Below, piece after piece: positions 8,220 through 16,647 of a DNA stretch of 64,000 nucleotides; position 1 is the stretch's first letter; the number at the start of each line of letters is the position of its first letter. Under the pieces are notes generated by a model. It saw only the letters and a list, made by a program, of their open reading frames with translations. It was not told the DNA's origin and ran no database searches. Position numbers and translations under genes: made by a program. The DNA is taken from contig NZ_JAGFNZ010000001.1 of the NCBI RefSeq assembly GCF_019448085.1, forward strand, positions 855,688 to 919,687. Direction: 5' to 3'. The DNA is from Caproiciproducens faecalis. GTDB lineage: Bacteria > Bacillota > Clostridia > Oscillospirales > Acutalibacteraceae.

Positions 8220-9766
8220 AATCAAAAATCAATCAGCTAAAAGCGGGTGTAATTCTATCCTATGCTACTATGGCAGTGCAAAGTCTTATTGCCATCGCAT
8301 ACACCCCAGTTATGCTTCGTTTATTAGGGAAAAGCGAATATGGCGTTTATAATCTGGTCTATTCCGTTGTAAGCTATCTGGGTTTGCTGAGCTTTGGCTT
8401 CGGCAGTGCATATATGCGCTTTTACTCGCGGTATCAAACGAAACATGATGAAGATAATATTGCCCGTCTGAATGGGATGTTTATATCAATTTTTTCCGTG
8501 ATTGCACTCATTGCATTGGCAGCTGGCGCTATTTTGACGATGAATTCTGAAGCACTCTTCTCTGGCGGCCTTACGGAACATGAAATTCATACAGCAAAGA
8601 TATTAATGGAACTAATGGTTTTTAATATTGCAGTATCGTTTCCAGCGAGTGTATTTGATTCTATTGTAACGGCACATGAGCAATACATTTTTCAAAGAAT
8701 TATCAATCTTCTTCGTACGGTTCTTAACCCATTTCTGACATTGCCGCTGCTTCTGATGGGTTACAAATCCATCAGTTTAGTTGTGGTAACTACCTTCTTA
8801 ACATTGGCCAGTTTTGCAGTAAATGCTTGGTTTTGTTTTATTAAAATAAAAACCAGGTTCATCTTCAACAATTTTAATTTTATTCTTCTAAAGGAGATTT
8901 GGCTTTTTTCTTTTTATATTTTTTTGAATATGCTTACTGATCAGGCAAATTGGAGCGTTGACAAGATTATTCTCGGAAAAATGAAGGGCAGCTCTGATGT
9001 TGCTGTTTATTCTATTGGGGCGCAGTTCAATACGCTTTATCTTTCATTTTCGACTGCAATATCTTCCGTGTTTATCCCAAAGGTTAATCGTATTGTAGCG
9101 GAAAATGACGATAACAACACGCTAACGGATCTTTTTGCTCGCGTTGGAAGAGTGCAGTTTCTCGTACTCTCGTTTATACTAACAGGATTTATATTCTTTG
9201 GAGAATACTTTATTAAGGTATGGGCGGGAAAAGAGTATGCGACTTCTTATATAACAGCTTATCATGTTGCTTTGTGGCTGATGATTCCAGTGACAGTGCC
9301 GCTAATACAGAATTTAGGATTAGAAATTCAAAAAGCCAAGAATATGCATAAATTTAGATCTGTAATATATGCGCTTATAACTGTTGCCAATGTGATTATC
9401 AGTGTTTTGCTATGCCCTTCTTTTGGGGCCATAGGCTGTGCTATTGGTACTGCAATTGCACTAATTGTGGGCAACGGATTTATCATGAACTGGTATTATT
9501 ATAAACGTGTCAAATTAAATTTGTATCATTTTTGGAAACAAATCTTAGAGTTTGCTCCGGCATTTATTCTACCCTGTGCTGTAGGAGGGGTGATGAAATA
9601 CCTGTTGGGTATTGATAGCGTCTTGAAATTTGTGGGCTTGGGACTCATTTATGCACTTGTGTTCGCTTTCTCTATGTGGTCTTTTGGTATGAACAATTCG
9701 GAAAAACAGCTGTTTAAAGCCCCATTTATAAAAATAAGGTCGTACTTCGTCAAAAAGGAAATGTGA
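8216..9766 (+). CDS. Wzx-like oligosaccharide flippase (MATE/MOP superfamily)
   Basis: 516 residues with about 12-14 hydrophobic spans and the LLGKSEYGVYNLVYSVVSYL N-terminal signature of polysaccharide-biosynthesis flippases. It would move lipid-linked repeat units across the membrane. The start is a TTG at 8216 overlapping the previous TGA, implying translational coupling. It sits between the pyruvyl transferase and the FrhB-like gene, so it probably handles the pyruvylated glycan. Confidence 0.88.
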   Translation: MKSKINQLKAGVILSYATMAVQSLIAIAYTPVMLRLLGKSEYGVYNLVYSVVSYLGLLSFGFGSAYMRFYSRYQTKHDEDNIARLNGMFISIFSVIALIALAAGAILTMNSEALFSGGLTEHEIHTAKILMELMVFNIAVSFPASVFDSIVTAHEQYIFQRIINLLRTVLNPFLTLPLLLMGYKSISLVVVTTFLTLASFAVNAWFCFIKIKTRFIFNNFNFILLKEIWLFSFYIFLNMLTDQANWSVDKIILGKMKGSSDVAVYSIGAQFNTLYLSFSTAISSVFIPKVNRIVAENDDNNTLTDLFARVGRVQFLVLSFILTGFIFFGEYFIKVWAGKEYATSYITAYHVALWLMIPVTVPLIQNLGLEIQKAKNMHKFRSVIYALITVANVIISVLLCPSFGAIGCAIGTAIALIVGNGFIMNWYYYKRVKLNLYHFWKQILEFAPAFILPCAVGGVMKYLLGIDSVLKFVGLGLIYALVFAFSMWSFGMNNSEKQLFKAPFIKIRSYFVKKEM

Positions 9767-9770
9767 TTTT

Positions 9771-10931
9771 ATGTTATCCATCTTGGAACCTCAAGACTGC
9801 TGTGGATGCCATGCCTGTTATAGCATTTGCCCCAAAAGTTGTATCACAATGCGTAGTGACAGTGAAGGCTTTTGGTATCCTCAAATCGATCAAATGAAAT
9901 GTATTAATTGTGGCTCGTGTGAGAGAGTTTGTCCGATTATACATAAAACGATTATTAATAATAACCCACAGGCCTATGCGGCGTACAATATAGATGAGAA
10001 CAACAGAATGCAAAGTTCATCCGGTGGTATTTTTACATTGCTTGCAGAAAATATCATTGCTCGAGGTGGTGTCGTTTTTGGTGCGGGCTTTGATAATGAA
10101 TTTCAAGTGGTTCACAGTTGTGCGGAAACAAGATCTGAAATAAAAGCATTTCGTGGCTCTAAATATGTGCAGAGTAAAATAGGGGAAACCTATAAACAAG
10201 TTAGGATTTTTTTGGATGTCGGCAGGCTTGTGCTGTTCAGCGGTACCCCGTGCCAAATCAGTGGACTTAAATCTTACATGGGAAAAGAGTATGACAATCT
10301 GTTCTGTCAGGATATTATTTGCCACGGTGTTCCGTCACCAAAAGTATGGAAAAATTATGTTGCCTATCGGGAGGGCTGCTCCGGTACGCCGGTGGGGAGA
10401 ATCTCTTTTAGAGAGAAGAATGAAAGCTGGAAGAGATACTCCGTATCCTTTCTGTTCAATGATGATACTGAGTATCGAGAAACGTTTGACAAAGACTTAA
10501 TGATGCAAGGATTTCTAAAAAATATTTATCTTCGTCCTTCTTGTTATCATTGTTGCTTTAAAGGTGTAAACAGGCAAAGCGATATAACGTTAGCAGATTT
10601 TTGGGGTATCGAAAATGTTCTGCCAGAATTGTTTGATGATAAGGGTACTTCCTTAATATTTTTGAATTCACAAAAGGGACAGGATCTTTTTCAACAAATT
10701 GACGAAAAAATGATTTTCTGCCACGTTGATATTAAAAAAGCAGTAAGCTATAATCCCTCAGCATTTCAATCTTCTAGACCAAGTACAAAGAGAGATGCCT
10801 TTTTTAAAGACTTGGACAAACTGCCCTTTGAAGCTCTCATGAAGAAATATTGTGTTGACAGTTACTATACTAAAGCGCGGCATACGATTCATCGCTTTCT
10901 AAGTAAAGTCAAGCATATTTTCATCAAATAA
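9771..10931 (+). CDS. FrhB-like Fe-S protein (coenzyme F420 hydrogenase/dehydrogenase beta-subunit family)
   Basis: 386 residues. Two ferredoxin clusters lie at the N-terminus (CCGCHACYSICP near residues 9-20 and CINCGSCERVCP near 42-53). They are followed by the FrhB N and C domains (SSSGGIFTLLAENII; GTPCQISGLKSYMG; ICHGVPSPKVW; a CYHCCFKG cysteine group near residue 260). Members encoded in polysaccharide clusters next to pyruvyl transferases and flippases are common in Clostridia and Bacteroidetes; a role in redox modification of a sugar is inferred. An AAGGA lies about 11 bases before the ATG. Confidence 0.85.
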   Translation: MLSILEPQDCCGCHACYSICPKSCITMRSDSEGFWYPQIDQMKCINCGSCERVCPIIHKTIINNNPQAYAAYNIDENNRMQSSSGGIFTLLAENIIARGGVVFGAGFDNEFQVVHSCAETRSEIKAFRGSKYVQSKIGETYKQVRIFLDVGRLVLFSGTPCQISGLKSYMGKEYDNLFCQDIICHGVPSPKVWKNYVAYREGCSGTPVGRISFREKNESWKRYSVSFLFNDDTEYRETFDKDLMMQGFLKNIYLRPSCYHCCFKGVNRQSDITLADFWGIENVLPELFDDKGTSLIFLNSQKGQDLFQQIDEKMIFCHVDIKKAVSYNPSAFQSSRPSTKRDAFFKDLDKLPFEALMKKYCVDSYYTKARHTIHRFLSKVKHIFIK

Positions 10932-11006
10932 TGTAGACTAGCTATGTACAGTAGAAGAAACTCAAAAGCGCTTCTGACCTCAATGGAAATCAGTGAAAAT
11001 GGCCAT

Positions 11007-11159
11007 TTAATCCGTTAAAATTTCCTCTCTGGTAGCCATAAACGACATGATTATGTAGGGGTCATCTCCACCATATGAATGACCTTGGGATCTAGCATTC
11101 ATGCTGGCTTCAAGGATTTTCCTTTCTTTGAAATAACGGTTTGGCCGTCATTTGCCGTT
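11007..11159 (-). pseudogene. possible gene remnant, C-terminal fragment
   Basis: A minus-strand frame of about 50 codons ends with TAA at 11007-11009 and reads like real protein (ILEASMNARSQGHSYGGDDP, then YIIMSFMATREEILTD). It is preceded by an in-frame stop and has no usable start or ribosome site. The family is not recognised. Confidence 0.3.
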
Positions 11160-11170
11160 ACAGACAAAAC

Positions 11171-11202
11171 AGCGGATACCCATACTTTTTTGGGTACCCG
11201 CT
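11171..11202 (+). terminator. hairpin, possible terminator
   Basis: AGCGGATACCCA pairs with TGGGTACCCGCT with one mismatch around a short T-containing loop. The downstream sequence is only moderately T-rich, so termination is uncertain. Confidence 0.4.
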
Positions 11203-11228
11203 TATTCTATGTCTTTTGAAGTTCAGTA

Positions 11229-11292
11229 CATCGGCGACGGCGGCGAGGCAAGTCCAGACCCTCTCAGCTAAGTAGACCGATGAGGATTTTTT
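11229..11292 (+). ncRNA. possible structured RNA or terminator element
   Basis: CATCGG at 11229 pairs with CCGATG at 11277, enclosing a GAGG/CCTC helix, and is followed by AGGATTTTTT. The GC-rich body stands out in AT-rich surroundings. It does not match a riboswitch class I can name; it could simply be a large terminator. Confidence 0.25.
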
Positions 11293-11619
11293 ATATATGG
11301 GGATATTTGTATTGAGTTTGACGAAATTAGTGCTATTATTAATTTATATATCTGCAAGGTTTCAGCAAACTAAAACCGAACGGCACAAAATGAGCACAAT
11401 GTGCTGTTCCTCTTCTCTCAGAACTTCGCAGTTGGTTTATTAATTTCGATTCATAAAAGCGATACTACTACATATAAGCGGAATAATGAGCAAGTTAACA
11501 TAGCAACAGATCTTAGAGATAATGCGACGTTCAATATATATTTAGTGAGCAGTGGAATTCTTGATCGATGTTGCTAAAGAAAAGCAGGGCATCATTAACA
11601 GGATAGGAGCAAATGTTTC

Positions 11620-12669
11620 ATGGAAAACCAAGAACAACAGCATAAAAGGCGTGTTCGATACAAAGGAACACATCCGAGAAATTTCAATGAAAAATATAAG
11701 GAACTGCAACCTGAAAAATACACAGAAACAGTTGAGAAAATAATTCAAAAGGGGAATACGCCTGCCGGAATGCATATTTCCATCATGGTTGAGGAAATAT
11801 TGAATTTTTTAGCAATTAAACCGGGCGAAATCGGGTTGGATGCAACATTGGGGTATGGTGGACATACGTCAGCGATGCTCAAACGCTTAGAGAATAAAGG
11901 GCATATTTATGCTTTGGATATAGACCCAATTGAAATAGCCAAAACCAGAGAACGCTTAGAAAAAATGGGTTATGGGCCGGATATCTTAACAATTAAGCAT
12001 CTTAATTTTGCAGATATTGATCAAGTCGTTGCCGAGGCGGGCAAGTTTGATTTTATATTGGCGGATTTAGGCGTATCTTCCATGCAAATTGATAATCCTG
12101 AGAGAGGGTTTTCTTTTAAAAAGAACGGTCCATTAGATTTGAGAATGAATCCTGAAAAGGGCGTTACTGGGGCTCAACGCTTAAAAGAGTTGACCCAAGA
12201 GGAATTAGAAGGCATGCTAATCGAAAATGCAGATGAGCCTTACGCAAAAGAAATATCCAAAGCGATTATTTCAAAGCTAAGAAGCGGTACTGATATATCT
12301 ACGACGACGAAGCTTCACGAAATCATCAAAGAGGCGCTTCGATTTATTCCGGCAGCTGAAAGAGATGAAACGGTAAAAAAGTCAAGCCAAAGGGTATTTC
12401 AAGCACTTAGAATTGATGTGAACAGCGAATTTGAAGTGCTATATACGTTTTTAGAAAAGCTTCCCAATGCTCTTTCGAAAAACGGACGGGTTGCCGTGCT
12501 GACTTTTCATTCAGGTGAAGACAGATTGGTCAAAAAATCATTTAAAATGCTATTTCAAGAGGGTGTTTACAGCAAAATCGCAACCGAGGTAATACGACCG
12601 TCGGCAGAAGAATGTAACAGGAACAGCCGTGCCCATTCAACAAAAATGAGATGGGCAATCAAAGTGTAA
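11620..12669 (+). CDS. RsmH-type 16S rRNA (cytosine-N4)-methyltransferase, solitary copy
   Basis: 349 residues. SAM-binding motif LDATLGYGGHTSAMLKRL, then ADLGVSSMQIDNPERGFSF, GPLDLRMNP and the late FHSGEDRLVKKSFK motif place it in the RsmH/MraW family, which methylates N4 of C1402 in the 30S P site. An N-terminal extension of about 45 Lys/Arg-rich residues precedes the core. It is not in a division-cell-wall cluster (no ftsL, pbp or mraZ nearby), so it is probably a paralogue of a second, standard rsmH elsewhere. AGGAG lies about 10 bases before the ATG. Confidence 0.85.
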   Translation: MENQEQQHKRRVRYKGTHPRNFNEKYKELQPEKYTETVEKIIQKGNTPAGMHISIMVEEILNFLAIKPGEIGLDATLGYGGHTSAMLKRLENKGHIYALDIDPIEIAKTRERLEKMGYGPDILTIKHLNFADIDQVVAEAGKFDFILADLGVSSMQIDNPERGFSFKKNGPLDLRMNPEKGVTGAQRLKELTQEELEGMLIENADEPYAKEISKAIISKLRSGTDISTTTKLHEIIKEALRFIPAAERDETVKKSSQRVFQALRIDVNSEFEVLYTFLEKLPNALSKNGRVAVLTFHSGEDRLVKKSFKMLFQEGVYSKIATEVIRPSAEECNRNSRAHSTKMRWAIKV

Positions 12670-12874
12670 CCTGGGTGGTTTTATAGAATGTGTCGTCTCC
12701 CCTTCCCTTACACTTCGCATAATGATCTTGAGAGTATAAGAATGGCAAACTGGAAATTTTATGTCATTGTATTAATAAATGGCTAAAATAGGAAGCTACG
12801 AAAAGAATATGCAGGTAACATGTTTCCATGAACGGGGTACTAATGTGGTTTCATAAATTCGGAGGTAAGATTAG

Positions 12875-13624
12875 ATGAATATAAAATTTGATCCCAATAA
12901 TGCCGTTATTAGACTTTGTATGAGTGGGATGAGCCTTGAGGATAGTGGGAACATTGAAGATGCAACAACGATGTTTTATAAAGCATGGCACGAAGCAACA
13001 GACGACTACGAAAGATTTATTGCAGCTTATCATTTAGCTCGTCAACAAAAAATCATTGCAGACAAATTGAAATGGATTGAAGCATCTTTACAGTGTGCGC
13101 TAAATATAAATGACGATAATGTTAAGAGTGCATACTCAACGTTATATTTACACATTGCAAAATGTTATGATGAATTGGGTGATTCTGATAATGCATTAAG
13201 AAATTATGAATCGGCAAATTTATATAACGGTGCGCCTTCTGATGAAGGCCCATTTTATCATGGAACAAAGGCAGATTTGCAGGTCGGTGATCTACTGATA
13301 GCTGGTGGAATTTCAAATTATAAACCTGAGCTCAAAATGAACCACATTTATTTCACTGCTAATGTCAATGGGGCAGGTCTTGCAGCAGCATTAGCGAAAG
13401 GCGAAGGAAAAGAACGCGTTTATATAGTAAAACCAATAGGCGAATTTGAAAACGACCCAAATGTTACCGACAAAAAATTCCCGGGTAATTTAACACGCTC
13501 TTATCGCTCACAAGCACCTTTAAGAATTATTGGTGAAGAAACAGAGTGGGCGAAACCGACAACTACGGAACGACGCGAATGGCGCGAAAATTTAGCAAAA
13601 AGCAAGGGGGGAATTATTAACTGA
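12875..13624 (+). CDS. arr: TPR domain fused to rifampin ADP-ribosyltransferase (Arr)
   Basis: 249 residues in two parts. Residues 1-125 form helical TPR-like repeats (AYHLARQQK; LYLHIAKCYDELGDSDNALR). Residues 126-249 match Arr enzymes, which use NAD+ to ADP-ribosylate rifamycins: FYHGTKADLQVGDLL with the conserved His near 129, MNHIYFTA with Tyr near 159, and GEFENDPNVTDKKFPGN with the conserved Asp. Stand-alone Arr is about 140 residues, so the TPR half is extra. GGAGGT lies 10 bases before the ATG. It may give rifampicin resistance, or act on a cellular target presented by the TPR part. Confidence 0.88.
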   Translation: MNIKFDPNNAVIRLCMSGMSLEDSGNIEDATTMFYKAWHEATDDYERFIAAYHLARQQKIIADKLKWIEASLQCALNINDDNVKSAYSTLYLHIAKCYDELGDSDNALRNYESANLYNGAPSDEGPFYHGTKADLQVGDLLIAGGISNYKPELKMNHIYFTANVNGAGLAAALAKGEGKERVYIVKPIGEFENDPNVTDKKFPGNLTRSYRSQAPLRIIGEETEWAKPTTTERREWRENLAKSKGGIIN

Positions 13625-13792
13625 GCATATTTCAAATGGGTAGATTATGAGTATAATTTGAACTCCCTGAACTTCATAGTAGAGCAGATAAAAGTAAACG
13701 AATTCCCGATCTAAGTAACAAGGCAATAAATTAATATTTGAGAGATGAAGCAACTTTTATGAAAGATAGAAGAAGAGAATGGAGACGAGTAA

Positions 13793-14674
13793 ATGAGAAA
13801 AACAATATGTCAAATAGTTGACTCTTCAGGAAATCTGCCACGAAAATTTATTGAAGAGAACAACATCAGCGAGATTCCATTCTATTTTAAATTTGATAAA
13901 CCGAATTACTACCGCGAAAATGTTGATTATAAAATAACCGAGTTTTATAATCATATGGAACAATATCCCAATGAGATTCCAAAAACATCTGCTCCAAATA
14001 TTTATGATTGGTTGACCGTGTTTGAGGAGCAGTATGCAAGGGGCATTAAAAACTATATTGTTACGACGATTTCTTCTAAACTATCTTCAAGCTTTCAAAC
14101 TGCTATTTTAGCAAAGCAAATATTTGAAGAAAAAAACACGGATATCCAAATGAAAGTGATTAGTTCAAACACTTGTGCTTGCGGGCAGGCTGCTTTGGAA
14201 ATTGGAATAGCCAAAATGATTGCCAGTGGCAGAGATTTTGTAGATATTGTTGAGACGATATCTAAGATGGTAACGAGCGTAAGCACACTTTTTGCAGTTA
14301 ATAGCTTAAAATACATGAAATCCGGAGGTAGAATCGGAGGAGCGACTGTTTTTCTTGGAAAACTAATCGATATTAAACCAGTATGTGAATTTGTGGATGG
14401 CGTTGTTCGTCCTATCAAAGCAGTAAGAGGAAGGAAAAATTCACTTAAAACTATGGTCGATGTAGCGGTTTCAAGAATGATTGATATTAATAAAATGATC
14501 ATCATTATTCAAAATGCGGAATGTCAGGAAGATGCGAGCTATATCATCAATTATCTAGGAGAATTAACCAATTATACTGGTCAAATATTTAAAAGTGATC
14601 TAGGGATTATCGTAGGAGCACATTCAGGACCCGGCGCGATAGGAATCGGCTTCGTAGAGAATCCACTGATCTAG
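13793..14674 (+). CDS. DegV family fatty-acid-binding protein
   Basis: 293 residues with the DegV fold: VDSSGNLP at the N-terminus, TISSKLSSSFQTAILA in the first domain, and SLKYMKSGGRIGG in the second. DegV/FakB proteins bind fatty acids and present them to FakA kinase for phosphorylation; no fakA gene is next to it. The ATG follows GGAGACGAG. It is one of several unlinked single genes in this stretch. Confidence 0.88.
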   Translation: MRKTICQIVDSSGNLPRKFIEENNISEIPFYFKFDKPNYYRENVDYKITEFYNHMEQYPNEIPKTSAPNIYDWLTVFEEQYARGIKNYIVTTISSKLSSSFQTAILAKQIFEEKNTDIQMKVISSNTCACGQAALEIGIAKMIASGRDFVDIVETISKMVTSVSTLFAVNSLKYMKSGGRIGGATVFLGKLIDIKPVCEFVDGVVRPIKAVRGRKNSLKTMVDVAVSRMIDINKMIIIIQNAECQEDASYIINYLGELTNYTGQIFKSDLGIIVGAHSGPGAIGIGFVENPLI

Positions 14675-14761
14675 ATACAAAATTATACTTTCTGAACTTG
14701 GTAGTAGGCCAGAATAATATCCGGATCAGATAAGAAAAGCATCGAATAAAAGGAGAAATTT

Positions 14762-15706
14762 GTGAACAGACAAAAACGAATCTTTGAGCGGCACGAAATT
14801 GTTTCAAAACCTGATTTGGAATTTGTGGTATCCGAGCCATGTCGGTTGTTGGATTTTCTATTGCTCAAGTTATCTAATAAATCCAGAAATCATGTAAAAT
14901 CTTTGCTGACACACGGAGAAGTTTTAGTGAATGGAGCTGTGATTACTCAGTACGATACTGTACTGCACAAAGGACAAAAAATACAAATACATCGATCAGT
15001 CACTGAATGGAAAAAGCCGAAAAGTGTATTGGATATTCTATATGAAGACAATGATATCATTGTAATTAATAAACCGGCTGGGTTGCTGTCAATCGCTTCT
15101 GACCAAGAAAAGGAACTTACAGCATATCATTTATTGACGGATTATGTGCGGATGAACGACCCAAGAAACCGTATTTTTGCAGTACACCGACTCGATCGTG
15201 ATACTTCCGGTGTATTGATGGTTGCAAAAAATGAGAGGATGAAACTGGCTCTACAGGATAACTGGGCGGATTTAGTGTCTGAACGAGGTTATGTGGCGGT
15301 TGTAGAAGGACAGCTAAAAGAAAAATCCGGTAGAATTCAATCTTGGCTTAAAGAGACAAAAACATTTCTTGTGTATTCAAGCCCGCGCGTCGGTGATGGT
15401 TTGGAGGCCATAACCGATTATCAAGTCTTAAATGAAACTGCAGAATACTCTTTGCTGAATATTAATCTAGAAACGGGCCGTAAAAACCAGATTCGTGTGC
15501 ATATGAAAGATATAGGGCATAATGTCGTGGGAGATAAAAAGTATGGGGCAAAAACAAACCCATTGAAGCGTTTGGGCTTGCACGCATATAAATTAGAGTT
15601 TAAGCATCCTTTTTCTGATAAAGTCATGTGCTTTGAAACGCAGTTCCCCAAAAGCTTTACTTCCCTTTTTGTGAAATCAGGTTCAAATAATATTCAGAAT
15701 GGTTGA
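14762..15706 (+). CDS. RluA-family RNA pseudouridine synthase
   Basis: 314 residues. An S4-like RNA-binding segment (SRNHVKSLLTHGEVLVNG, about residues 40-60) precedes the catalytic domain, with IVINKPAGLLS, catalytic HRLDRDTSGVLMVAKN and TGRKNQIRVHM motifs. It isomerises uridines in rRNA or tRNA; the exact target cannot be told. The start is GTG at 14762 behind an AAAGGAG site. Confidence 0.9.
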   Translation: MNRQKRIFERHEIVSKPDLEFVVSEPCRLLDFLLLKLSNKSRNHVKSLLTHGEVLVNGAVITQYDTVLHKGQKIQIHRSVTEWKKPKSVLDILYEDNDIIVINKPAGLLSIASDQEKELTAYHLLTDYVRMNDPRNRIFAVHRLDRDTSGVLMVAKNERMKLALQDNWADLVSERGYVAVVEGQLKEKSGRIQSWLKETKTFLVYSSPRVGDGLEAITDYQVLNETAEYSLLNINLETGRKNQIRVHMKDIGHNVVGDKKYGAKTNPLKRLGLHAYKLEFKHPFSDKVMCFETQFPKSFTSLFVKSGSNNIQNG

Positions 15707-15861
15707 CCTTTCCTTTTGTGTCGTACTTGCCCTGTAACATTCCACAGTATACCGAATATTGAATGTAAAAGTATGATAAATTTTGGTCAGAGTAATGAAA
15801 GCCCAAAAGCTATAATTCTGAAATGAAAATACGAACTTCGTTTAATGTTTAGGGGGTACAT

Positions 15862-16389
15862 ATGGAAACTACTATTGAATTGGGGCAAGCAAAGGATATT
15901 GATGAATTAGAACAGCTTTACGATGATTTGAATGATTACTTGGCAAAAGGAATCAATTATCCTGGATGGATAAAGGGGATATATCCTATAAGAGAAACTG
16001 CAATTGATGGAGTCAAAAGCGGAACTCTTTATGTGGCAAAGCATAATGGTAAAATCATTGGCAGTATTATTTTAAATCATGAACCTGAACCAGCGTATTA
16101 TAATGCTAAATGGGGATTTGAGACTGATTATTCAGATGTTTTTGTTATACATACATTTGTTGTTCATCCGAAGTTTATGAAATGTGGTGTAGGCAAGGGA
16201 CTAATGGACTTTGCTGACGAACACGGCATTAAGTCACAAGTTAAATCAATTAGGTTAGATGTATATGAAGGAAATAGACCTGCCATAGAGTTATATGAAA
16301 AACGAGGTTTTAAATATATTGATACTGTTGATTTAGGACTCGGTAACTACGGATTGGACTGGTTTAAACTATATGAAAAATTAATATGA
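15862..16389 (+). CDS. GNAT family N-acetyltransferase
   Basis: 175 residues with the GNAT core: the VIHTFVVHPKFMKCGVGKGL acetyl-CoA loop and the IELYEKRGFKYI motif at the end. Substrate unknown; it acts in the cytosol. AGGGGG lies about 7 bases before the ATG. It is the last intact gene before an IS3 remnant. Confidence 0.88.
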   Translation: METTIELGQAKDIDELEQLYDDLNDYLAKGINYPGWIKGIYPIRETAIDGVKSGTLYVAKHNGKIIGSIILNHEPEPAYYNAKWGFETDYSDVFVIHTFVVHPKFMKCGVGKGLMDFADEHGIKSQVKSIRLDVYEGNRPAIELYEKRGFKYIDTVDLGLGNYGLDWFKLYEKLI

Positions 16390-16531
16390 GATAAATTGGA
16401 TTATATTGAGTGAAACGTTCTGACCAAGAATGAAAATGGAATACAGTTTTACAGCCCAAAAGGTTCCCCAAAGATGAGCCGATAGAAAAATTTGTCATAA
16501 TATGATACAATAGAAGTGTAGAATAATTAAC

Positions 16532-16630
16532 ATGAACAAACGGTTCAGCGAGAAACAGATCATCATGATTCTAAAAGAGCATGACACATATGGCCCTTGG
16601 AGAGGGGCTCTAAACACTACTACTTTATAA
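16532..16630 (+). pseudogene. IS3-family transposase OrfA, 5' stub
   Basis: The ATG at 16532 opens MNKRFSEKQIIMILKEH, the standard start of IS3-family OrfA helix-turn-helix proteins. Similarity stops after about 17 codons and the frame closes at 16628-16630. The preceding TATGATACAATAG region looks like an insertion-element promoter. The rest of the element is gone, replaced by the C69 peptidase gene. Confidence 0.6.
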
Positions 16631-16647
16631 TAGCGAAGGACATACTT

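Larger units (their letters stand above)
10932..11619. other. long intergenic stretch with gene remnants
   Basis: About 690 bases without a convincing intact gene between the polysaccharide cluster and rsmH. It holds a minus-strand C-terminal fragment (11007-11159), a hairpin (11171-11202), a structured GC-rich element ending in a T-run (11229-11292), and a roughly 60-codon plus-strand open frame without ATG ending near 11579 (reading NEQVNIATDLRDNATFNIY). It looks like a junk yard between transferred segments. Confidence 0.5.
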
